From an uncultured Alistipes sp. (GTDB lineage Bacteria; Bacteroidota; Bacteroidia; Bacteroidales; Rikenellaceae): DNA of 64,000 bases. Numbering within the stretch: the stretch's first letter is position 1; each line of letters begins with the position of its first letter. Of this stretch, positions 17,901-25,299 are shown piece after piece. The stretch covers positions 43,262 through 107,261 of the forward strand of contig CAJTYA010000009.1 of the NCBI GenBank assembly GCA_910583985.1, in the 5' to 3' direction. The notes under the pieces were generated by a model. The model saw nothing but the letters and a program-made list of their open reading frames with translations. It was not told the DNA's origin and did no database searches. Both the position numbers and the translations under genes were made by a program.

Positions 17901-18299
17901 TTAATAAACGTAGCAGAGCACTTCGCCGCCTACGTTCTCCTGACGGGCTTTCTTGTCGGTCATGATGCCCTTGGAGGTCGATACGATGGCGATGCCCAGC
18001 CCGTTGAGCACGCGAGGCATGTCCGCAGCGCTGGCATAGCGGCGCAGACCGGGACGGCTCACGCGTTTGAGGCCCTTGATTGCATTGGTCTTCGTCTCGG
18101 CGTGGTACTTGAGAGCGATTTTGATGACAGGATGACCCTTTTCGTCCGATTCGAACTTGTAGGCCAGAATGTAGCCCTGTTCGAAGAGGATCTTCGTGAT
18201 CGCCTGTTTCATCTTGGAGCCGGGAGCTTCAACCACCTTGTGGTTGGCTTTCACCGCGTTTCTGACTCTCGTCAGAAAATCCGCAATAGGATCTGTCAT
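17901..18299 (-). CDS. rpsH: 30S ribosomal protein S8 (uS8)
   Basis: 132 residues from MTDPIADFLTRVRNAVKANH at the ATG at 18299. The C-terminal ASTSKGIMTDKKAR equivalent (VSTSKGIMTDKKARQENVGG) is present. In E. coli S8 is the translational repressor of the spc operon. The preceding 121 bp hold an AT-rich hairpin (18341-18405). Confidence 0.97.
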   Translation of the reverse strand: MTDPIADFLTRVRNAVKANHKVVEAPGSKMKQAITKILFEQGYILAYKFESDEKGHPVIKIALKYHAETKTNAIKGLKRVSRPGLRRYASAADMPRVLNGLGIAIVSTSKGIMTDKKARQENVGGEVLCYVY

Positions 18300-18340
18300 G
18301 TGGAATGAATTGAAATGATTAGATTGAAAATGCAATATAC

Positions 18341-18405
18341 AAATTAAAAATCAGGGCTTAAAGATACGAATAAATATCCGGATTTTAAATCCCGATTTTT
18401 AATTT
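18341..18405 (-). repeat. AT-rich hairpin between rpsN and rpsH
   Basis: Perfect 12-bp arms AAATTAAAAATC (18341-18352) and GATTTTTAATTT (18394-18405), extended inward by GGG/CCC and TTAAA/TTTAA pairing with one slip. The loop carries, on minus, TATCTTTA (18366-18359), one base off the -7 consensus. It stands out in an otherwise GC-rich operon. Attenuator, processing site or weak internal promoter are possible. Confidence 0.6.
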
Positions 18406-18420
18406 GCAATCGCGAAAATG

Positions 18421-18690
18421 TTACCAGCTCGCCTTTTTCACGCCCGGAATGAGGCCCGCAGAGGCCATTTCGCGGAACTGAATGCGGCTGATACCGAACA
18501 ATCTCATGTATCCTTTCGGACGTCCGGTCAGCTTGCAACGGTTGTGCAGACGGATCGGGTTCGAGTTTCTCGGCAATTTAGCCAGCCCTTCCTGATCGCC
18601 GGCTTCCTTGAGTGCAGCACGTTTGGCGGCATATCTTTCCACCAGTTTGAGGCGTTTCACCTCGCGGGCTTTCATCGATTCTTTTGCCAT
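18421..18690 (-). CDS. rpsN: 30S ribosomal protein S14 (uS14), zinc-free type
   Basis: 89 residues. LHNRCKLTGRPKGYMR and FGISRIQFREMASAGLIPGV are the S14 core. It lacks the CxxC pairs of the short zinc-binding form, so it is the longer C- type. 6 bp after rplE. Confidence 0.97.
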   Translation of the reverse strand: MAKESMKAREVKRLKLVERYAAKRAALKEAGDQEGLAKLPRNSNPIRLHNRCKLTGRPKGYMRLFGISRIQFREMASAGLIPGVKKASW

Positions 18691-18696
18691 ATCGCC

Positions 18697-19254
18697 TTAG
18701 TTCTTTTTAATGTTCTTGAATGGGAGGCCGAACTGTTTGAGCAGCGCGTAAGCCTCTTCGTCGGTCTTGGCGGAAGTCACGAACGTGATTTCCATACCCA
18801 GAATCTTCGTGATCTTGTCGATGTCGATTTCGGGGAAGATGATCTGTTCGGTCACGCCGAGGGTGTAATTGCCCTGACCGTCGAACTTGTCGTTGATTCC
18901 CTTGAAGTCGCGGATACGCGGCAGAGCCACGGCCACCAGACGTTCGAGGAATTCGTACATCTTGTTGTGACGGAGCGTCACGCGAGCGCCGATGGGCATG
19001 CCCTTACGGAGCTTGAAGTTCGAAATATCCTTTTTGGACTTGGTCTGTACGGCTTTCTGTCCGGTGATCTTCGTCAGTTCCTCGATGGCCGTCTCGATGA
19101 TCTTCTTGTCGCCCACGGCCTGTCCGAGTCCCTGATTGATGACGATCTTCTCCAGTACGGGAACCTGCATCACGCTGCTGTAACCGAATTCCTTCACAAG
19201 GGCGGGCACCACCTGCTCCTTGTACATTTTCTTGAGCGTAGGAACGTAATTCAT
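18697..19254 (-). CDS. rplE: 50S ribosomal protein L5 (uL5)
   Basis: 185 residues, 5S rRNA-binding protein of the central protuberance. KMPIGARVTLR equivalent (KGMPIGARVTLRHNKMYEFL) is clear. Its ATG overlaps the rplX stop by one base (TAATG), implying coupled translation. Confidence 0.98.
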   Translation of the reverse strand: MNYVPTLKKMYKEQVVPALVKEFGYSSVMQVPVLEKIVINQGLGQAVGDKKIIETAIEELTKITGQKAVQTKSKKDISNFKLRKGMPIGARVTLRHNKMYEFLERLVAVALPRIRDFKGINDKFDGQGNYTLGVTEQIIFPEIDIDKITKILGMEITFVTSAKTDEEAYALLKQFGLPFKNIKKN

Positions 19255-19577
19255 TATTTGATTTCCTCCCCTGACTTTTTAGAGTAACGCACTAATTTTC
19301 CGTCTGCGCCGGCCTTGCGTCCGATACGGGTAGCCTTACCGCTTTTCGGATCGACGGGCTGCAGGTTCGAGATGTGAATCGGAGCTTCCTGCTTCACGAT
19401 ACCACCTTGGGGATGCTTGGCATTGGGTTTGGTATGCTTGCTGATTATGTTCACGCCTTCGACGATCGCTCTCTGCTTTTCGACCAGAATTTCGAGCACC
19501 TTGCCCTGCTGGCCTTTGCTTTCGCCGGCGTTTACGATAACCGTATCCCCTTTCTTGATATGTAATTTCACTGACAT
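19254..19577 (-). CDS. rplX: 50S ribosomal protein L24 (uL24)
   Basis: 107 residues, KOW-domain assembly initiator at the tunnel exit. KLHIKKGDTVIVNAGESKGQ is the KOW motif, followed by KHTKPNAKHPQGGIV. 18 bp after rplN. Confidence 0.97.
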   Translation of the reverse strand: MSVKLHIKKGDTVIVNAGESKGQQGKVLEILVEKQRAIVEGVNIISKHTKPNAKHPQGGIVKQEAPIHISNLQPVDPKSGKATRIGRKAGADGKLVRYSKKSGEEIK

Positions 19578-19595
19578 CTTAAAATCTTTTAAAGA

Positions 19596-19961
19596 TTACA
19601 ATACTTCGGGAGCGAGCGAGATAATCTTCATGTAAGAGTCACGCAATTCCCTTGCGACGGGGCCGAAAATACGCGTCCCTCTCATCTCGCCTTGGTTGTT
19701 CAGAAGCACGACGGCGTTGTCGTCGAAACGGATATAGGATCCGTTGGCACGTCTGATCTCCTTCTTGGTTCGCACTACGACCGCTTTGGAAACGGTACCT
19801 TTCTTCATGTCGCCGGAAGGGGTGGCGCTCTTGACGGTCACCACAATTTTATCGCCAATCGTCGCATAGCGTTTGCCCGTCCCGCCCAGCACGCGGATAC
19901 ACAGGACTTCTTTCGCGCCGCTGTTATCAGCTACCGTTAGTCTGCTTTCTTGTTGTATCAT
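19596..19961 (-). CDS. rplN: 50S ribosomal protein L14 (uL14)
   Basis: 121 residues starting MIQQESRLTVADNSGAKEVL; ends RDSYMKIISLAPEVL. Subunit-interface protein and binding site of ribosome silencing factor RsfS. 2 bp after rpsQ. Confidence 0.98.
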   Translation of the reverse strand: MIQQESRLTVADNSGAKEVLCIRVLGGTGKRYATIGDKIVVTVKSATPSGDMKKGTVSKAVVVRTKKEIRRANGSYIRFDDNAVVLLNNQGEMRGTRIFGPVARELRDSYMKIISLAPEVL

Positions 19962-19963
19962 GA

Positions 19964-20218
19964 CTATTTAGCTCTTTCAATTATTTCTACTAATCTCCAA
20001 CGCTTGGTTTTGCTGAGAGGCCTCGTCTCGGCGATCTTCACGGTATCGCCGGGGTTGCAGGTGTTGGTTTCGTCGTGAGCCACGAACTTGGTCGTTTTAT
20101 TGACGAACTTACCGTAGATCGGATGTTTTTCCTTTCTATTGATGGCAACCGTAATGGATTTTTCCATCTTATTGCTGACAACCACCCCGATTCTTTCCTT
20201 TCTGAGATTTCTTTCCAT
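19964..20218 (-). CDS. rpsQ: 30S ribosomal protein S17 (uS17)
   Basis: 84 residues, OB-fold protein binding the 5' domain of 16S rRNA. RKERIGVVVSNKMEKSITVA and the C-terminal ETRPLSKTKRWRLVEII are diagnostic. 6 bp after rpmC. Confidence 0.98.
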   Translation of the reverse strand: MERNLRKERIGVVVSNKMEKSITVAINRKEKHPIYGKFVNKTTKFVAHDETNTCNPGDTVKIAETRPLSKTKRWRLVEIIERAK

Positions 20219-20224
20219 GGGTAA

Positions 20225-20422
20225 TTAACTTTTTACGTTTTGCTTTTCAGCAAGGATCGTCAACATCCGGGCAATATCCCTGCGTGCTTTTTTCAATGTG
20301 GTCGGATTCTCTACCGGAGAAACTGCGTGATTGAGCTTCTGGCGGAGCAGTTCGGTCTTTTCCGCTTCGATTCTTTCGGCAATTTCGGCGACGGTAAGTT
20401 CTCTTATTTCAGAAGTTTTCAT
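20225..20422 (-). CDS. rpmC: 50S ribosomal protein L29 (uL29)
   Basis: 65 residues, two long helices near the tunnel exit: EIRELTVAEIAERI and KKARRDIARMLTILAEK. 3 bp after rplP. Confidence 0.97.
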   Translation of the reverse strand: MKTSEIRELTVAEIAERIEAEKTELLRQKLNHAVSPVENPTTLKKARRDIARMLTILAEKQNVKS

Positions 20423-20425
20423 CTC

Positions 20426-20854
20426 TTAGATCGAATTTTCGGTGTAATCTCTTCTCACAATAAACTTAGTCGTAATGGGAAGCTTCTGAGCACCCAGACG
20501 AAGCGCTTCCTGAGCCACTTCCAAGGGCACCCCTTCGGCTTCGATAAGGATACGGCCCGGAGTGACCGGAGCGACGAACCCTTCGGGAGAACCTTTACCT
20601 TTACCCATTCGCACTTCGGCGGGTTTCTTCGTAATGGGTTTGTCGGGGAATATTCTGATCCAGATCTGACCTTCACGTTTCATGTAGCGCACGATAGCCT
20701 GACGTGCGGCTTCTATCTGGCGACCGGTTATCCAAGTAGATTCCATAGCCTTGATGCCGAACGAGCCGAAAGCGAGCTGGGCTCCGCGCTGTGCGTTGCC
20801 CTTCATGCGGCCCTTCTGCATTCTTCTAAATTTGGTTCTTTTTGGCTGTAACAT
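20426..20854 (-). CDS. rplP: 50S ribosomal protein L16 (uL16)
   Basis: 142 residues. MLQPKRTKFRRMQKGRMKG and RIFPDKPITKKPAEVRMGKG with PEGFVAPVTPGRILIE mark the family, which contacts the A-site tRNA. It is 23 bp after rpsC. Confidence 0.98.
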   Translation of the reverse strand: MLQPKRTKFRRMQKGRMKGNAQRGAQLAFGSFGIKAMESTWITGRQIEAARQAIVRYMKREGQIWIRIFPDKPITKKPAEVRMGKGKGSPEGFVAPVTPGRILIEAEGVPLEVAQEALRLGAQKLPITTKFIVRRDYTENSI

Positions 20855-20877
20855 GATATTATCGCTTTAAGAAGTCC

Positions 20878-21624
20878 TTACTTGTTGTTTTTTCTTTTTT
20901 TGCCGTCACGGCCGCCGCGCGATCTGTCGCCGCGGAAACCGCCCTGATTGCCGGCCGACGCCTGCGCGTTGCTGCCCGAAATCTGGAACAGATCGCGCTT
21001 GCTGTACACCTCGCCGTTGCAGATCCAGACCTTGATACCCAGCAGACCGACTTTCGTCAGCGCTTCGCACAAGGCGTAATCCACGTCCGCGCGGAAAGTG
21101 TGCAACGGAATACGTCCTTCCTTGTAGGTTTCGCTGCGGGCCATTTCGGCTCCGCCCACACGGCCGGAGATCTGGATCTTGATCCCTTCGGCGCCCATGC
21201 GCATCGTCGATGCGATGGCCGTCTTCACGGCGCGGCGGTACGAAATGCGGCCTTCGAGCTGACGGGCGATGTTGTTGCCTACGATGACAGCGTCGATTTC
21301 CGGACGTTTCACTTCGAAGATATTGATCTGCACCTCTTTACCGGTCAGCTTGCGCAACTCTTCCTTGAGCTTGTCGACTTCCTGGCCGCCCTTGCCGATG
21401 ATGATACCGGGACGGGCCGTAGAGATCGTGACGGTCACGAGCTTGAGCGTGCGTTCGATGATGATTTTCGAGATGCTTGCCTTGGCCAGACGGGCATTGA
21501 GATACTTGCGGATCTTGGCATCCTCTACGAGCTTGCTGGAAAAGTCCTTTCCTCCGTACCAGTTGGAATCCCAACCGCGAATGATTCCCAGCCTGTTTGC
21601 TATTGGATTAACTTTCTGTCCCAT
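20878..21624 (-). CDS. rpsC: 30S ribosomal protein S3 (uS3)
   Basis: 248 residues at the mRNA entry site. The KH domain has GIIIGKGGQEVDKL (GxxG = GKGG). The C-terminal domain contains MGAEGIKIQISGRVGGAEMAR. A Gly/Arg-rich tail (about 225-248) ends the protein. 5 bp after rplV. Confidence 0.98.
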   Translation of the reverse strand: MGQKVNPIANRLGIIRGWDSNWYGGKDFSSKLVEDAKIRKYLNARLAKASISKIIIERTLKLVTVTISTARPGIIIGKGGQEVDKLKEELRKLTGKEVQINIFEVKRPEIDAVIVGNNIARQLEGRISYRRAVKTAIASTMRMGAEGIKIQISGRVGGAEMARSETYKEGRIPLHTFRADVDYALCEALTKVGLLGIKVWICNGEVYSKRDLFQISGSNAQASAGNQGGFRGDRSRGGRDGKKRKNNK

Positions 21625-21629
21625 CTGTC

Positions 21630-22043
21630 TTACTTTTTATCTTCTTTAACATCCATTTTATCAACTACGATCGTCACGTGGTTCGAACGTTTGCGAATGC
21701 GGTGAGCGCGTCCTTGCGGCGCGGGCTGTATGCGTTTGAGCATTTTACCGCCGTCCACGAAGATTTCCTTCACACACAACTGGTTGTCTTCGAGGCGCTG
21801 GCCTTCGTTTTTCTTTTCCCAGTTGGCGATAGCGGAACGCAGCAGCTTTTCCAGTCTGATCGAAGCTTCCTTCTTGCTGTAACGAAGGATACCCAGCGCT
21901 TTATTGATTTCGACACCGCGGATGATATCGGCGACGATACGCATTTTCAGCGGAGACGTCGGGCAGTCGTGAAGCACGGCGATGGCTTTCTGCTTCTTTT
22001 CGGCCTTAAGTTTTTCGGCTCTTATGCTTTTTCTTGCACCCAT
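21630..22043 (-). CDS. rplV: 50S ribosomal protein L22 (uL22)
   Basis: 137 residues. The beta-hairpin that lines the exit tunnel includes KRIQPAPQGRAHRIRKRSNH, with the macrolide-contacting tip apparently of wild-type form. It is 9 bp after rpsS. Confidence 0.98.
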   Translation of the reverse strand: MGARKSIRAEKLKAEKKQKAIAVLHDCPTSPLKMRIVADIIRGVEINKALGILRYSKKEASIRLEKLLRSAIANWEKKNEGQRLEDNQLCVKEIFVDGGKMLKRIQPAPQGRAHRIRKRSNHVTIVVDKMDVKEDKK

Positions 22044-22052
22044 TTTTACCTA

Positions 22053-22322
22053 CTATTTTTTCTTATTACCTGAGTGACCACGGAAGTTACGAGTCGGGGC
22101 GAACTCGCCCAGCTTATGACCTACCATGTTCTCTGTTACATATACAGGGATGAATTTATTCCCGTTGTGTACGGCGATCGTCTGTCCGACGAAATCGGGA
22201 GAGATCATGCTCGCACGCGACCAAGTCTTGATAACCGACTTTTTGCCGCCTTCGTTCTGGGCGATCACTCTCGCTTCCAGTTTGGGCTCGATGTATGGTC
22301 CTTTTTTTAATGATCGGCTCAT
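22053..22322 (-). CDS. rpsS: 30S ribosomal protein S19 (uS19)
   Basis: 89 residues. MSRSLKKGPYIEPKLEARV and IAVHNGNKFIPVYVTENMVG are canonical; binds 16S rRNA head with S13. 18 bp after rplB. Confidence 0.98.
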   Translation of the reverse strand: MSRSLKKGPYIEPKLEARVIAQNEGGKKSVIKTWSRASMISPDFVGQTIAVHNGNKFIPVYVTENMVGHKLGEFAPTRNFRGHSGNKKK

Positions 22323-22340
22323 TATGATGCTATTTTAAAA

Positions 22341-23165
22341 TTATTTTTTCCTTCTGGATACGATGAACTTCGAAGTGGTCTTCTTCGGATTGCGGGTCTT
22401 GTAACCCTTGGCGAGCAAGCCTTTGCGCGAACGCGGGTGACCTCCCGAAGAACGTCCTTCACCACCACCCATCGGGTGATCGACAGGGTTCATGGAAACA
22501 CCGCGGTTGTGCGGACGGCGTCCGAGCCATCTCTTGCGACCGGCCTTGCCGTGCGATTCGAGGCTGTGGTCGGGGTTCGACACGACGCCGATCGTGGCGC
22601 GGCAGGTGACGAGCACCATACGGGTTTCTCCCGAAGGAAGTTTGATAATAGCGAATTTGCCTTCACGAGCCAGAAGCTGTGCGTAGGTACCGGCGCTACG
22701 AGCCATCACGGCTCCCTGACCGGGATAGAGTTCGATGTTGTGGATCACGGTACCCAGCGGAATGTCCGACAGGAACAGCGTGTTGCCCACTTCAGGCGCT
22801 ACGCCGGCGCCGGTCGACACCGTCTGACCTACCTTGAGTCCGTTCGGCGCGAGCATATAGCGTTTTTCGCCGTCGGCATACGTCAGCAGGGCGATGCGTG
22901 CGGAACGGTTGGGGTCGTATTCGATGGTTTTGACCACTCCGCTCATGTTGTCTTTATCGCGTTTGAAGTCGACGATACGGTACATGCGCTTGTGACCGCC
23001 GCCGATATAGCGGACCGTCATCTTACCGCTGTTGTTGCGGCCGCCCGTGCTTTTGAGCGGAGTAAGCAGCGACTTTTCAGGTGTAGACGAAGTAATATCG
23101 TCGAAGGTGCCGATCACTTTGTGTCGGGTACCCGGGGTCATGGGTTTAAACTTTCTTACTGCCAT
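22341..23165 (-). CDS. rplB: 50S ribosomal protein L2 (uL2)
   Basis: 274 residues, required for subunit association and peptidyl transfer. The conserved C-terminal loop NPVDHPMGGGEGRSSGGHP includes the essential histidine. RHKVIGTFDDITSSTPEKSLLT is the Bacteroidota-type N-terminus. 5 bp after rplW. Confidence 0.98.
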   Translation of the reverse strand: MAVRKFKPMTPGTRHKVIGTFDDITSSTPEKSLLTPLKSTGGRNNSGKMTVRYIGGGHKRMYRIVDFKRDKDNMSGVVKTIEYDPNRSARIALLTYADGEKRYMLAPNGLKVGQTVSTGAGVAPEVGNTLFLSDIPLGTVIHNIELYPGQGAVMARSAGTYAQLLAREGKFAIIKLPSGETRMVLVTCRATIGVVSNPDHSLESHGKAGRKRWLGRRPHNRGVSMNPVDHPMGGGEGRSSGGHPRSRKGLLAKGYKTRNPKKTTSKFIVSRRKK

Positions 23166-23170
23166 CTCTT

Positions 23171-23461
23171 TTAGATATTACTGTAAAAATCGATCTTGTC
23201 ACCGTCCTTCAGCGTAACGACGGCTTTCTTGAAGTTGTTGGCACGTCCCACCAACAGTCCCTGCTTGGTATAGCGGCTTTTGAGCTTACCCATGTAGTTG
23301 ACGGTGTTGACATCCATCACCACCACATTGTACATCGCTTCGACAGCGCTTTTGATTTGCAGTTTGTTAGCTCTTGGATCAACGATAAAACCGTAACGGT
23401 TCAGCTTATCGCCCTGAGCCGTCATTTTCTCGGTTAAAATTGGCTTAATTAATATGTCCAT
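23171..23461 (-). CDS. rplW: 50S ribosomal protein L23 (uL23)
   Basis: 96 residues at the tunnel exit, docking site for trigger factor and SRP. MDILIKPILTEKMT and KLQIKSAVEAMYNV are the L23 core. The 87-bp gap after rplD contains an 8-bp hairpin (23496-23503 with 23519-23526). Confidence 0.97.
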   Translation of the reverse strand: MDILIKPILTEKMTAQGDKLNRYGFIVDPRANKLQIKSAVEAMYNVVVMDVNTVNYMGKLKSRYTKQGLLVGRANNFKKAVVTLKDGDKIDFYSNI

Positions 23462-23548
23462 TGCTATAATGCTAATTTTAAGTCCGCATATGCCTCGTTC
23501 TCCATCGCCTCCCGGCCCGGAGAACGACCGGCACGACCCGAAGGTCGA

Positions 23549-24178
23549 CTACATGCCGAACATTTGGTTAATTACTTCCACCGAACCTTCGGCGATGACG
23601 AGGTTGCCCGCGTTCATCACATCGTAGGTATTGAGGTTCGAAGCCAGCACGATCTTCACGTTCTGGAGGTTGCGAGCCGAAAGCGCCACACCGGCGTTGG
23701 TTTCGGGGAGAACCAGCAGGATCTTCTTGCCTTCGAGATTCAGGTTCTTGGTGATACCGATGAACTCTTTGGTCTTGGGCGTTTCGATCGTGAAATCTTC
23801 GACGACCGTCAGCGCTTCGTTCTTCGCCTTGTATGCGAGCGCGCTCTTGCGGGCGAGCTGTTTGAGCTTCTTGTTCAACTTGAAGCTATAGTCGCGGGGA
23901 ACGGGACCGAATACGCGACCGCCGCCGGGGAACAGCGGAGAGAGAATGCTGCCGCAACGTGCACCGCCGGTACCTTTCTGTTTCTTCAGTTTACGGGTGG
24001 AACCGGCCACTTCGTTGCGCTGTTTCGATTTGTGCGTACCCTGACGTTGGTTGGCCAAATACTGTTTTACATCGAGGTAAATGGCGTGGTCATTGGGTTC
24101 GATACCGAAAATCTCATCCTTCAGGACGGCCTTCTTACCGGTCTCTTTTCCTGAAATATTGTAAATAGCTATTTCCAT
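23549..24178 (-). CDS. rplD: 50S ribosomal protein L4 (uL4)
   Basis: 209 residues. The long tunnel loop contains STRKLKKQKGTGGARCGSIL and PGGGRVFGPVPRDY. In E. coli L4 represses the S10 operon and modulates termination in its leader; here there is no leader upstream of rpsJ because fusA is adjacent, so any L4 control would need another site. 1 bp after rplC. Confidence 0.97.
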   Translation of the reverse strand: MEIAIYNISGKETGKKAVLKDEIFGIEPNDHAIYLDVKQYLANQRQGTHKSKQRNEVAGSTRKLKKQKGTGGARCGSILSPLFPGGGRVFGPVPRDYSFKLNKKLKQLARKSALAYKAKNEALTVVEDFTIETPKTKEFIGITKNLNLEGKKILLVLPETNAGVALSARNLQNVKIVLASNLNTYDVMNAGNLVIAEGSVEVINQMFGM

Positions 24179-24179
24179 C

Positions 24180-24797
24180 TTAGTTTTCGATTATTAAGTA
24201 TGAACCTTTAGCGCCCGGAATCGAACCCTTTACCAGAAGCAGGTTGTTTTCGGGGAGCTTCTTGAGGATGCGAAGGTTGAGCACCTTGACCTGTTCGCCA
24301 CCCGTGCGGCCCGGCAGGCGTTTGCCCTTGAACACGCGCGAAGGATAGGACGATGCACCCAGCGAACCGGGTTTACGCTGACGGTTGTGCTGACCGTGCG
24401 TCTGACCGCCCACACCGGCGAAACCATGACGTTTCACAACGCCTTGGAAACCTTTACCTTTCGAAATTCCGGTCACGTCGACCCAGTCGTCCTCTTCGAA
24501 AATGTCGACCGTGATCGTGTCGCCCAGAGCGAGCTCCTGCGTAAAACTGGTAAATTCGGCCAGTTTGCGCTTGGGCGTGGTGTTGGCCTTTTTGAAATGG
24601 CCCATCAAACTACTGCTGGTGTGTTTTTCGGTGGTTTCGTCATAGGCAATCTGTACGGCCGAGTAACCATCTTTCTCGGCGGTTTTCAACTGCGTAACAA
24701 CACAGGGACCAGCTTCAATAACAGTGCATGGTATGTTTTTACCCTCGGCACTGAAAACGGAAGTCATTCCGATTTTTTTTCCAATTAGTCCTGACAT
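24180..24797 (-). CDS. rplC: 50S ribosomal protein L3 (uL3)
   Basis: 205 residues from MSGLIGKKIGMTSVFSAEGK at the ATG at 24797; an upstream open stretch lacks homology. The peptidyl-transferase loop region GFAGVGGQTHGQHNRQRKPG carries the Gln methylated by PrmB in many bacteria. The 183-bp gap before it contains a strong hairpin (24833-24884). Confidence 0.97.
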   Translation of the reverse strand: MSGLIGKKIGMTSVFSAEGKNIPCTVIEAGPCVVTQLKTAEKDGYSAVQIAYDETTEKHTSSSLMGHFKKANTTPKRKLAEFTSFTQELALGDTITVDIFEEDDWVDVTGISKGKGFQGVVKRHGFAGVGGQTHGQHNRQRKPGSLGASSYPSRVFKGKRLPGRTGGEQVKVLNLRILKKLPENNLLLVKGSIPGAKGSYLIIEN

Positions 24798-24832
24798 TTT
24801 TGTCTTTTCGTTTGATATTGAAGGCGAGTCCA

Positions 24833-24884
24833 CTTGGGAAGGCTCCGACCGCAGGTCTCGGCGACCGGCGGTCGTCCTCCCAAG
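24833..24884 (-). repeat. two-tier hairpin between rpsJ and rplC
   Basis: Outer arms CTTGGGA (24833-24839) and TCCCAAG (24878-24884), inner arms CGACCGC (24846-24852) and GCGGTCG (24868-24874) are perfect complements with internal bulges. Lies in the only large gap of the S10 block, about 36 nt before the rplC ATG. No U-tract follows, so a regulatory or processing structure is more likely than a terminator. Confidence 0.6.
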
Positions 24885-24980
24885 CCTCTGCCTTTTGTAA
24901 AAATATTGCGTTAAAAGTTTCGTCCGTCCGACCGCTCCGGCGCCCTATATATTATAAGGTGTACCGGACCGGCACCGTCA

Positions 24981-25286
24981 TCAAACCTTGATTTCGACTT
25001 CGACGCCGCTGGGCAGTTCGAGTTTCATCAGAGCGTCGATCGTTTTCGGAGTCGAGCTGTAAATATCGAGAATCCGTTTGAAAGTGCTCAGTTGGAACTG
25101 TTCGCGGGCTTTCTTGTTGACGAAAGTCGAGCGGTTTACGGTAAAAATCTTTTTCTGCGTCGGCAGCGGAATCGGGCCGCTGACTACTGCGCCTGTGCCT
25201 TTCACAGTTTTGACGATCTTTTCGGCCGACTTATCGACGAGGTTGTGATCGTACGATTTCAGTTTAATTCTTATTTTTTGGCTCAT
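24981..25286 (-). CDS. rpsJ: 30S ribosomal protein S10 (uS10)
   Basis: 101 residues starting MSQKIRIKLKSYDHNLVDKS at the ATG at 25286. Also known as the antitermination factor NusE, partner of NusB and of NusG encoded in this window. Only 13 bp after fusA, with no promoter between, so str and S10 blocks are one unit. No tuf gene between, as normal for Bacteroidota. Confidence 0.98.
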   Translation of the reverse strand: MSQKIRIKLKSYDHNLVDKSAEKIVKTVKGTGAVVSGPIPLPTQKKIFTVNRSTFVNKKAREQFQLSTFKRILDIYSSTPKTIDALMKLELPSGVEVEIKV

Positions 25287-25299
25287 AATGCTGGATATT

